DNA of 64,000 nt, from NCBI GenBank assembly GCA_014905825.1, contig JACGCN010000013.1, positions 1,116,001 through 1,180,000 on the forward strand, written 5' to 3'. The DNA is from Lyophyllum atratum (lineage: Eukaryota > Basidiomycota > Agaricomycetes > Agaricales > Lyophyllaceae). Each line of letters begins with the position of its first letter. Positions within the stretch are counted from its first letter, which is position 1. A program made the position numbers and the translations under genes. The notes under the pieces are model-generated. The model was not told the origin of the DNA and did not search any database. It was given only the letters and a program-made list of their open reading frames with translations. Below are positions 43,754-54,192 of the stretch, one piece after another.

Positions 43754-46700
43754 ATGGCCGATCCAGCACCATCCCAGCCTCTTAATCCTGATGCACCCAA
43801 CCCCAATTCGAAGAGTGCAGGTGCGTCCTAGCCTTTGCTTGGTGTGGCTCGGAAGCCGACTCTACCCCCAGCGAAAAAGGAGGCAAAACGTCTAGAGAAG
43901 GAGGCAAAACTCGCTGCCAAGACGGCCAAGGCTGCTCCCGCTGCTGACAAGAAGCCCAAGGCCGAAAAGGCGAAGAAGGACGAGGCCGTTGAAGCGCCCT
44001 TCGTCAACGTCACTCCCAAAGGCGAGAAAAAGGGTTCGCACTCCATTTCGACTCATATTCAGTCGTACTGATAACGGTTAATGAAGACATGTCTCAACCC
44101 ATGGCCGCTGGATACAACCCTATCGTCATTGAGTCGGCATGGTATGACTGGTGGCTTGCCCAGGATTTCTTCAAGCCTGAGAGCACTTCGAAGTTCTTCC
44201 CACTCAAAGAGGGCGAGAAACGGGACACTTTTGTTGTGCCTGCGCCGCCGCCAAACGTGACTGGCAGCTTGCATATTGGTCATGGCCTGACGGTCGCGAT
44301 TCAGGATTCGTTGGTGCGCTGGTACGTATTTTCAGTATTATACGCGTGTGTTCGCCGGCCTGATTATGTGTTTGATGTAGGAACCGTATGCTTGGTAAGG
44401 AGACGCTGTTTGCGCCTGGGTTCGACCATGCTGGGATCTCGACACAAAGTGTTGTCGAGAAGCGCCTCTACAAAACATCGGGCAAGACGCGACACGACCT
44501 CGGACGGGAGGACTTTGTGGAAACTGTTAGGCAGTGGAAAGACGAGTGAGTGTCGGGAATGTGTGAGATGAGGATTCGGCTGATGCAGCGACGGGCAGGT
44601 ACCAGACGAAGATCACCAACCAGCTGTACCGGCTTGGAGGGAGCTATGATTGGGACCGTGTGGCGTTTACTATGGATGAGGTTCGTCTTCTTGTAGCGTG
44701 CTCGTTGTACCCTTATTCACGGGCTTGAGTAGAAACTCTCGAGGGCGGTGATCGAGACGTTCTGCAAGCTGCATGAGGACGGCATCCTCTACCGTGCGAA
44801 TCGACTCGTCAATTGGTGTGTCCAACTCAACACCACGCTCTCCAATCTTGAGGTTCGCGCTTCCAAGGCTTTTGCGTGCATATCACTCAATTGTTATGTG
44901 CGTAGGTCGACCAGAAGCAACTATCCGGCAGAACGTTCCTAAATGTGCCTGGGTATGACGCGAAGGAGAAGTTTGAGTTTGGTGTTATAACGAGCTTTGC
45001 ATATGTCATCGAGGGCTCGGGTGAGTGCTCTCTCTTATTCACGAGGTTTCCGTGTCTTGACGGTAGTTGTAGACGAAAGAATTATCGTGGCAACGACGCG
45101 GCCAGAGACCATGCTTGGTGATACGGCAATCGCGGTGCACCCAGACGATCCTAGATATAAGGTACATGCTCTTTCTCGTGCATCCCTTTTGTCTCTTCCT
45201 TTCGGAAGAGTGCTTATCCTATTCCGTCATAGCACCTCCATGGCAAATTTGCCGTCCATCCTTTCCTCTCCCGCCGTCTACCCATCGTCACGGACGCCAT
45301 CGCTGTCGACATGGAATTCGGTACTGGTGCTGTCAAGATCACGCCCGCCCATGACCAGAACGATTACGAGGTCGGCGTGCGACATGGACTTGAGTTCGTG
45401 AATATCTTGAACGATGACGGCACGTTCAATGCCAATGCTGGCGAGCAATTCAAGGTCCTTGCAATGATCCTTAGGCTGTAAAGGTTTATGCTGAAGTGCT
45501 TTATTCATGTAGGGCATGAAACGGTTCCACGCGCGCGTGGAGGTTGTGAAGCTGCTGAAGGAGCAAGGTTTCTATATCGAGACCAAGGATAATCCCATGC
45601 AAATTCCGGTCTGCAGGTAACTTGGTCTGAGCGCAGTTGTGACCGATGGCTGATCATCTTTTGGGTAGTAAATCTGGCGATCTGATCGAGCCCGTGCTCA
45701 AGCCACAATGGTGGGTCAACTGCAAGCCACTCGCAGAGGAGGCGATCAAGGTATGCCCTCGCATGGTGCATGTATCGCTCGGTGCTCAAGTTCATCATTT
45801 GTAAACAGCGCACGCGTGCCGGGGAGTTGCTGATTACGCCCAAACAATCCGAGAATGACTGGTATCGGTGGTTGGAGGGCATTCAGGATTGGTGTATCTC
45901 GCGGCAACTGTGGTGGGGTCACCGGTGTCCGGCGTACTTCGTACGGATTGAGGGGCTTGACCAGGATGTACGTGCTGTGTGCGCTCTTGCTTCAAAACGG
46001 ACGATGCTGATGAACCTGTTTGACAGCCGAATGAGGGCAAGAACTGGGTAGTGGGACGCACAAAGGAGGAGGCGATGGAACGTGCTGAGGTATTCGCCGC
46101 CGGCAGGAAGTTTACACTTGAGCAGGATGAGGATGTGTTAGATACCTGGTTCTCGTCTGGCCTCTGGCCGTTCTCCATCATGGGCTGGCCCCAAAATGTG
46201 CGTTTCTTCACCATAGATCCCATCTGTATGACACGTTCTGATTTAATTTGTACAGACCCCGGATCTGCAACAATATTACCCCGCCTCGCTGCTCGAAACT
46301 GGCTGGGACATTCTTTTCTTCTGGGTAGCACGTATGGTTCTCCTTGGCATCAAGCTGACGGGTCAGATGCCGTTCAAGGAGGTGTACTGCCATGCCATGA
46401 TCCGCGATGCCCATGGGCGTAAGATGAGCAAGTCCCTCGGGAACGTCATCGACCCCATCGACGTCATCCAAGGCCTGCCCCTTGAGGAGCTTCATGCCAA
46501 GCTCCGTGAAGGAAATTTGGACGAGAAGGAGATTGCGAAGGCGACCGCGGGGCAGAAGAAGGACTTCCCGAAAGGTATCCCGCAATGCGGTACGGATGCG
46601 TTGCGCTTTGCGCTTTGTGCATATTCTGGTGGAGGTGCGTGCACGTTCTTTCCGTTTATGGTAGTGGGAAGGCTGATTGTCTGTGGTTCCAGGACGCGAC

Positions 46701-48012
46701 ATCAACTTGGAGATTCTGCGAGTTGAGGGATACCGCAAATTCTGCAACAAGATCTTCAATGCGACCAAGTTCGCGATGCTCAAGCTGGATGAGACGTTCG
46801 TCCCGGAGCCATCGCCCAAGGTGGGAGATTCATGTTGTAGTTAGCATTTGGAGTCTAACCAATTATACGTAGCCTACGGGGAGGGAGAGTCTTGTGGAGC
46901 AATGGATTCTGCACAAACTCAACATCGCTGCGGCGGACATCAACACGCAGCTCGCGGAGCGGAATTTCATGCTTGCTACTACGTCAGCCTACAACTTCTG
47001 GCTGTACGAGCTCTGTGACGTGTATATCGTGAGTATTGTGCTCTACATGTTGCACACCTGACTCTCGTCTCGCTCGTAGGAAGCAATGAAACCCATGACG
47101 GACGAATCGGCACCTATTGCTACAAGGAAATCGGCACAACAGACGCTGTATACATGTCTTGATCATGGCCTCCGGCTGCTTCATCCATTCATGCCGTTTG
47201 TCACGGAGGAGCTATGGCAGCGTCTGCCTCGGAGACCCAATGACTCTACGCCGTCGATCATGGTGTCTGCATTCCCAGTATACGTACGTATGCACGTCGG
47301 TCGTGGCAGCAGGCTTGGCTCATGATCCTGATTTAGGACAAAACGTTTGTGTTTGAGAACGCTGACAAGAGCTTCGATCTCGTATTTTCTGCCCTGAAGA
47401 CTGGCCGCTCGCTTGCTGCTTCGTATAATCTGCAAAGCGATATTCAACGTGCGTACAGCGCACGCGACGTCCATCTTTTATAGCATTCATCTGATCCTTT
47501 TACCAGTGTTCTTCCACATACAGAATGATGATGAGGCGGCGTTGTTCGAATCGCAATTACCAACGATCGTGGCACTCACCAAGGGATGCAAGGGTGCACA
47601 GGTCGTCCGCGACCTGAGCGAGATCCCTGCTGGATGCGGTGGCGCTGTCGTTACGCCCACCGTTGCTGTGCATACACTTGTGCGGGTAGGTCTATCTCGA
47701 ATGTTTCCTACATCAGGGTAAGTAACGCGTATCATCTCATCTAGGGCCTCGTGGACCTCGATGTGGAGATCGCTAAATGCGTCAAGAAACTCGATCTTGC
47801 ACGCTTGAATTTGCAGAAGGTCGTCAAGATGGAGGCGCAGCCAGATTATGAAGAGACTGTACCTGCAACTGTGCGCCTTGCTAACGAGGAAAAGGTTTGG
47901 TTGATTCGATGCTGTCCTGCGCGTTATATTGATCGTCTTTTAGCGCAAGACGTTGGAGGCGGAGATTTCGACGCTGGAATTGTCAAGAGAGATGTTTTCG
48001 AAACTGAAATGA
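43754..48012 (+). CDS. VAS1: Valyl-tRNA synthetase
   Basis: A class I aminoacyl-tRNA synthetase that charges tRNA-Val in the cytosol (and probably mitochondria). The N-terminal Lys/Ala-rich extension ([20 protein letters not shown]) follows a 51-nt intron (43821-43871); without removing it an in-frame TAG appears. The HIGH motif lies in [20 protein letters not shown] and KMSKS in [18 protein letters not shown]. Other family blocks are [71 protein letters not shown] (editing domain), [17 protein letters not shown] and the anticodon-binding [19 protein letters not shown]. The C terminus is the coiled [16 protein letters not shown], stop at 48010-48012. About 20 introns, by far the most split gene here. 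Other open frames in it are shadows. Confidence 0.93.
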
Positions 48013-48692
48013 AGCTCTCTGATCATGATAGATTTATCTTTCCCATGTATAACATTAGAATCATAGTCCAATGGCAAGCAACTGCTACACTTCCACCGGA
48101 TTTCAAGTAAACGCAGACTATACATGAAGGGGCATTGTCCCTTCCAACACCACTGAATCCTACAGCTGCTTGACTGGATGGAGCTTCAGTCGCATCACGC
48201 CATCTTCGATCCGCGTCCTTGGCCGGACTTTCGTAGAAAGTGGCTACATTCTACTTGCGCGAACTAAATTTTCCCGCGTGGCCTGCACAGATGGAGGAGG
48301 GATGGTATCTATGAAATGATTTAGCTTAATCAACGCCTGCAGACTTTGATTTGGTAGTCGAGGATGATGGGTATCAGTAACCCGAAATTTGGCCAGTAGG
48401 TATCGGTAAATTTTGGGTAAATTGGACGTGCGGATTGAGTTGCCTAAATACTGGGCTGCCGCCGTGAGATGTCACCAGCTGCCTATCGATATCGTCTTCC
48501 GTGATGATCCTGCCGACCGGTGTGAGGCAAGTCTGGTCAGGCTACAAAGAAGAGGGAGGCACAACTTTCCGTTTGAGCCAGAGATCATGGCGTTACGCAC
48601 ACAAGTCGCGGGATGGGTGCGTGGGAAGTCAATTTAGTATGGATTGTTCCCGTGACCAAGCATCATCGTAACGGTCGACGAGCTCGAATCCG
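48013..48692. other. Intergenic
   Basis: 3' flank of ValRS and promoter of the AP-1 gene. A plus-strand frame at 48413-48637 is open but lacks family features. Confidence 0.45.
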
Positions 48693-50426
48693 ATGGCCAG
48701 TCTAATAGCAATCCTCGACCTCAAAGGCAAGCCCCTCATCCAGCGTTCCTACCGCGACGATGTGCCCCCCTCCTATGTCGAGCGATTCCTTCCCCTCATC
48801 CTCGACATCGAAGAGGAAGGCCAACAAGTAACCCCATGTTTCTCCAGCCAGGGCATCAACTACATGCACATCCGACATTCGAATCTCTATCGTAAGTCAA
48901 GCAATGCCATCGTTCCCTGTTTTCACCTAAATTCTGAACTAGTGCTCGCGCTATCGAAGCGCAACTCGAACGCGGCCGAGATCATCATCTTCCTGCACCG
49001 CCTAACTCAGGTGCTCGTGGAATACTTCAAGGAGCTTGAGGAGGAGAGCATCCGGGATAATTTTGTGATTATATATGAGCTGATGGACGAGATGATGGAC
49101 TTCGGCTACCCCCAGACGACTGAGAGTAAGATTCTGCAAGAGTACGCTTCTTTTAATCAGAATTTCTCTGCGTGACGCTAACTCAGAGTCGCAGATACAT
49201 TACACAGGAATCACACAAACTAGAGGTGCAGGTGCGACCGCCGATGGCGGTGACGAACGCGGTGTCATGGCGGACAGAGGGCATTCGGTATCGGAAGAAC
49301 GAAGTCTTCCTCGACGTGATCGAAAGCGTGAACATGCTGGTACGCACAGCTCTTTTTCGGCAACTACTTTATATAATAATATTCTTTTCGATCACAGGTG
49401 AACGCCAACGGCAACGTCGTACGATCCGAAATCCTCGGCGCCGTCAAGATGAAATGCTACCTCTCAGGTATGCCTGAGCTCCGGCTTGGGCTCAACGACA
49501 AAGTCATGTTCGAGAGCACAGGGCGCAGTAAGCCTTCTTTCCTACACCTCCTTTCCTCTCCACGCCACCTGACCCAGACCTCCAGCGGCACGCGGCAAAG
49601 CTATCGAAATGGAAGACGTCAAATTCCACCAATGTGTACGTCTCTCCCGATTTGAGAACGACCGCACAATCTCCTTCATCCCGCCAGACGGCGAGTTTGA
49701 GCTTATGTCGTATCGCCTCTCGACACCTGTGAAGCCGCTGGTGTGGGTCGAGGCTGCTGTGGAGAGCCATAAAGGTAGTAGGGTGGAGTACGTCGTGAAG
49801 GTCAAGGCACAGTTCAAGAGGCGAAGTACGGCGAATAATGTCGAGATATATGTGCCTGTGCCGGATGACGCGGATAGCCCGAAGTTTAGGGTGCGTGGCG
49901 GGAATATGTCATGTTTCGTACTAATTATGTCGTGCGTTACAGGCTTCAACGGGTACAGTGCAGTATGCCCCCGACAAAGCCGCTTTCGTGTGGAAGATCA
50001 AGCAGCTAGGCGGCAGCCGCGAGTTCCTCATGCGCGCACACTTTGGTCTCCCCAGCGTGAAAAACGGTATTCCTCCTTCTCCACCCTCAGCCTTACCTAA
50101 GTCTAACCCACCTGTTCAACCCCAGAAAACGACCTCGAGAAACGAGCTCCCATCACGGTCAAGTTCGAGATTCCGTACTTCACAGTCTCGGGCATCCAAG
50201 TCCGCTACCTCAAGATTGTCGAGAAGAGCGGGTATCAAGCCCTCCCATGGGTGCGGTATATTACCCAGAATGGCGACGACTATAGGTGTGTTTCCTCCCC
50301 CCTTCGCCCTCTCCCTTGCCTCCGCCCTTTTATCCCCGAGTCGTTACCAATGACATTGTGGTTGTTCTACTTTGCAGCTTACGGACAGCACTGGAGAAGG
50401 GCAGCGCCCCTATTGTTCCCATGTAG
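48693..50426 (+). CDS. APM1: AP-1 clathrin adaptor complex mu subunit
   Basis: The medium chain of the trans-Golgi/endosome adaptor AP-1, which binds YxxPhi sorting signals. The start at 48693 gives MASLIAILDLKGKPLIQRSY, the longin-like N-terminal domain. It continues through VERFLPLILDIEEEGQQVTP, NAAEIIIFLHRLTQVLVEYF and VIIYELMDEMMDFGYPQTTE. The mu homology domain follows: RTEGIRYRKNEVFLDVIESV, VKMKCYLSGMPELRLGLNDK, ISFIPPDGEFELMSYRLST, KIKQLGGSREFLMRAHFGLP and ITVKFEIPYFTVSGIQVRYL with KSGYQALPWVRYITQNGDDY. The last exon gives LRTALEKGSAPIVPM and a TAG at 50424-50426. Seven or so introns. This is the last conserved gene before the transposon-rich part of the window. Confidence 0.93.
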
Positions 50427-50615
50427 ATTTTTGTTTGCCTTACTGGTCCTGGGCCCCCATCATTCTTCAGTTTTATCATTTGTATTCCCCCTCTTGGACA
50501 AAATCCCAGTTCTCAGATTTGATCTTGTGCTCAGTTAGTAAGGACTATTACTGGATTATGAGTGACTCTTTTGGCATCAATGCAGCAAGGTGAAGAAAAG
50601 TGTCATGTCATATCT

Positions 50616-51084
50616 TGTGATATGGCCATAATATATATCTTCTCGCGTGAGGGAGTCATATGTCGGGGAGCGCTTGGAGCGCTCCTAGACCTCGAGCCAC
50701 ATGCCCAGTCGTGGGCGCAGTGTCGAGGTCGTTCTCGAGCCACATGCCCGGTTAAAGGTGCAGCATCGAGAAGGTGCCAGGTAACCCATGGCTTGGGGCG
50801 TTATGACCCGACGCCGGGGCTCTGTGGACCTGGGCCAGGTGAGTTGTCACCCTACCCAGGGTCCACGAAGCCGTCCTGGAGTCGGGGGGGTCGCACTGTT
50901 CACCGTTCAGGCTAGTCGAGTACTAGTCGATAGTGAAAGTGTAGATAGATTAGTGTATGTCTATCAGAGACGCGCGTACAGCAGTTTTGAGTATGTAATG
51001 TAAATATGTACAAATAAAGGGCCCCGGCCCGATTGAACACGCGAATGAGTGGGCGCGGGTATATCCGAATACACCGCCGTCACA
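50616..51084 (+). mobile_element. Solo LTR of an LTR retrotransposon
   Basis: A 469-bp unit that starts TGTGA (50616-50620) and ends TCACA (51080-51084). It is flanked on both sides by the identical 5-bp repeat tatct (50611-50615 and 51085-51089). TG...CA ends plus a 5-bp target duplication are diagnostic of LTR integration. An AATAAA at about 51014 and a GC-rich block fit an LTR read on the plus strand. No second LTR or gag/pol lies beside it in the window, so it is a solo LTR left by recombination. TGTGA...TCACA ends are common in Ty3/gypsy elements; the superfamily is inference. Confidence 0.85.
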
Positions 51085-51423
51085 TATCTGGTTAGACCAG
51101 TGACAGATCCCTTGAAAGCATGTCCACACTGCGCCACCAATGAACAGTCTCAGCCAAAACGCAGGATAAATGAGAAGTTATATTCTCACCTACCGCACAG
51201 TATATATGCTGTAAGCTGGCAGGCTTACATCCCTCAACGGATGCATGCCTCGAGTTGAGGGATTAGGAAAACTGAGTTTAAATTGATGTATCATGCATTA
51301 TGACCAAGAAAATGAACCCGGCAACCCCAGCAACCTACTATATCTGGTCAGGTACCGAGTCACACCCAACTCCGCAGTTTGGAACACGGTTGCCTGGTTG
51401 AACCATATTACTAATCTCCTGCA

Positions 51424-52617
51424 CAGGGTGCGAAGAACAATAATTTCATAAAAGGTATCTTGAACAAATAGTGAAGGAATACCTTATATGTTGAGATTAT
51501 GTAGAGGCATCATATTGTGCATTAAATATTGAATTTCATACAAGAAACTTTAGTGAGCAAAGTTAATATATAATGAGAGAACATACTGTAGCCAATTGTA
51601 TGGTGGCAACCGACGGGGGTGTGCTACGCACCATGTTTGATGCTGAGTTAGCAACTCAAGCCATGTTATGCGTTACCGCTGGTCAATTAGGCAACTGGGG
51701 CTTGCAGGCCTGCCTGGAATGGCTGTCTTGCAAGCACCAAATGACTGGAAAGTGCCGTACTGTACATTTAAAAAAGCAATTTGAGATTTTTACTGTTGCT
51801 TCGCTACAATGTCTGCGAAGAAAAATATAGCTTTTTTTTGCCCAAAAAAATCCTATTGGAAGCTAGCAACTGAGCCCCCGTTATGCGTTACGTTAGGGTA
51901 AATAAGCAACTTTTTCGGCCTGCGTTATGCGTTACGGTTGCCACCATACAATTGGCTACAGTACTCTGAATAAATTCACTGTATTTTTGGTGAAAGAGCC
52001 TGAGCAAGCATTACATGATGAATATAACCTATATTCTTTCAAGATAATTCCCTGAAGGACAAAGTGAAAATATACTCCATATTTGCAGCATATGTCCCCT
52101 GAAGAAATTCAAAACATGATCACACTATTTTCACAATATGATCAGCAGAAAAATTGTAAATATATCTGCAACATAGTGAGATATTCAGAATATCTTCACC
52201 ATATTGCTAGATATTTAGAATATTTTCACCATGTTGCTGTTTGATTCTGAGGTATGGTGAAGGTATTTTAAAATTTTCACTAATCATATTGTAAAAATAG
52301 TGTGAAGATATTTTGAATTTTATTGGGAGTTACATGCTACAAATATGAAGTATATTCTCACCATGTCTTCCATGAAATTATCTTGAAAGGATATACCTTA
52401 TGTTTATCATATAATGCCTGCCTTTTTTCTGAAGATATGATGAATTTATTCAGGATATGTTTCATCATAAGATCACAATTTTGCTCACTCTATTTTCTTA
52501 ACTAAAATTTAACATTTGATTTACAATATGATGCCCTTGCATAATCTCAGTATATAAGGTATGCCTTCACTATTTGTTCAAGGTACCTTTCATGATTATA
52601 TTGTCGCTCACACCCTG
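51424..52617. mobile_element. Foldback (long-hairpin) element of 1.2 kb, interrupted by a nested TIR element
   Basis: The left end begins CAGGGTG (51424) and the right end finishes CACCCTG (52617). Long inverted arms follow: aaggtatcttgaacaaatag at 51461 pairs with the complement of ctatttgttcaaggtacctt near 52570. Further in, ctttcaagataattccctga near 52037 pairs with the segment near 52385, and attcaaaa near 52108 with its mirror near 52310. Almost the whole element folds on itself. Without the 376-bp insertion in the left arm it would be about 0.8 kb. The CAGGG ends recall hAT-type TIRs, but I find no clean 8-bp target duplication. No protein-coding capacity. Confidence 0.75.
51586..51961. 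mobile_element. Nested TIR element (MITE) with TA target site
   Basis: The 26-bp terminal inverted repeats, 51586-51611 (starting CTGTAGCCAATTGTATGG) and 51936-51961, are perfect inverted copies. Both sides are flanked by TA (51584-51585 and 51962-51963). A TA duplication points to the Tc1/mariner superfamily. The 376-bp body carries three copies of gttatgcgttac (about 51666, 51880, 51924) and no transposase. The matching place in the opposite arm of the host foldback element has a single TA and no insertion, which gives the empty-site sequence. Confidence 0.85.
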
Positions 52618-53676
52618 CACTGTCTACACCATGCTTCGACAAATGTGCAGCCTCATTTGCGCTTAGCCGCAACGGTAGCGGCAGTAGCTCATCTGTCGCC
52701 TCCTTTCTCTCACACGTCCTTGAAAACAGGCGCCCGAAGGTCGCAGAGCTCGATGTCGACAGCAACAGCAGCATCTTTGATGCCACCTCTGATTTCGATA
52801 GCAACCTCGGCTCGACTACCGCCTCAATTTTCTTCCTGGATATCAACAGCACCTTTGGTAGACGTCTGGACACCTTCGTGACATTCTGGACAAGATGAGG
52901 CTACGAAGTTGTGCGTCTAACACCCACACCAGCGCTCAGCAGCACCATGCACGGGCTTAGGATGCCCAGCAGCACCTGAGGAAACCGTGCTCACTGATTC
53001 CGAAGTCCTCCAAGACCGCTTCCAATGTGTACCATGGCACAAGAATAACACCTTGTTTGTCACCTGCCTCGTTCATAGCATCAATGGCGATATGGTTGCC
53101 GGAGTGCCTAGAGAGAAAAGATGTGATCAGTCTCGATGAGTATGGAGTGGTTGGGACATACCAGATGGCTTGCGCCAGCTGTTGATGCATGCGACGAGCA
53201 CGGATCTTGCCTCGTCGACTCTACCTGGTCCCAAAGCTACAGCATGGAGTCCCACATGCATTTCATCCACATGCCGTCCATTGTAGCGAAATCACACAAT
53301 CTGGACACGCAGAGGGCTGTTTTACAGCTTGTCCGATCCAGAAGAGTATATCTCGTTTGATGGGCGGACACTCACTGTGTGGTGGAATTTTGAATGCGGT
53401 CTCCTCAGGTTGTTGGCAACCTTACCAGCTCCCGCAGTATGATGGCCTATGACTTCTGTACGTCTTCTCCCCTCCTCCCAAATATATAATGTGCTCATTC
53501 ATCATCCTTTGACAGGCGGCCTTGCCCCTCACCATCAAATAGGAGAGCCATAGCCCAGCAAAAGCGACACACACACGAACGTGACGAATGACATCGACAA
53601 GTGACCAATTGCTCTGTGCCTCGCCCTCGCCATCATTGATATGTTACTCTACGGCCAGTGCTAGCCTCCAGCCATA
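52618..53676. other. Decayed sequence with minus-strand coding traces
   Basis: On the minus strand, about 53190-52957, one frame reads HQQLAQAIWYVPTTPYSS, then NHIAIDAMNEAGDKQGVILV, then TLEAVLEDFGISEHGFL. Nearby pieces further upstream (about 53400-53220) are open in other frames. It looks like part of a lineage-specific gene broken by mutation. No family recognised. Confidence 0.3.
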
Positions 53677-54192
53677 CACAAGGTGCCAAGGACAGTATTT
53701 TGATGAAACAAAGCCTGAAGATATTGTGAAGGTGCTCTTTGCGCAACACCACTATGATAAGTGAACATATAGTAAAGCAAATTTTGTATTTTGTTGAAAC
53801 TCATAGTGTGAACAAATTCAGAATTTATTCCGTAAAGAAATGTAAAAAAACATTCACAATATTTTCACAATATGATCAGTGAACACTTCATAATATGTTC
53901 ACAATATAGTGAGGTATTCCAGACTATGGTGAAGATATGGTGAAAATATTTTGACTACCTGACTATATCGTGAACATATTATGAAATCTTCGCTGATTAT
54001 ATTGTGAAAATATTGTGAAGGTTTTTTACATATCTTTAGACAATTAATTCTGAATTTGTTCACTCCATGATTTTTGATAAAATACAGAATTGGGCCTATC
54101 ATATGTTTATTTATCATAGTGTCAACAAAAAGAGCACCTTCAAGATATTTTCAGGCTTCGTCTCATCAAAATATTGTCCTGGACACCTTGTG
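53677..54192 (+). mobile_element. Foldback element, copy 1
   Basis: A 516-bp unit beginning CACAAGGTGCCAAGGACAGT and ending with the inverted form, CACCTTGTG. The first ~60 bases pair with the last ~60 (gtattttgatgaaacaaagc against the mirror of gcttcgtctcatcaaaatat). Inner segments such as ttcacaatatgatcagtgaa have mirrored partners, so most of the unit can fold into one hairpin. It shares the phrase ttttcacaatatgatcag with the 1.2-kb foldback element and is about 93% identical by eye to copy 2 at 62365. No target duplication is clear here. Confidence 0.85.

Noticed and set aside
43829..43831. In-frame TAG near the start of the ValRS gene, suggesting a broken gene or recoding
   Set aside because: A 51-nt GT-AG intron (43821-43871) removes it and joins NSKSA to [14 protein letters not shown] in frame.
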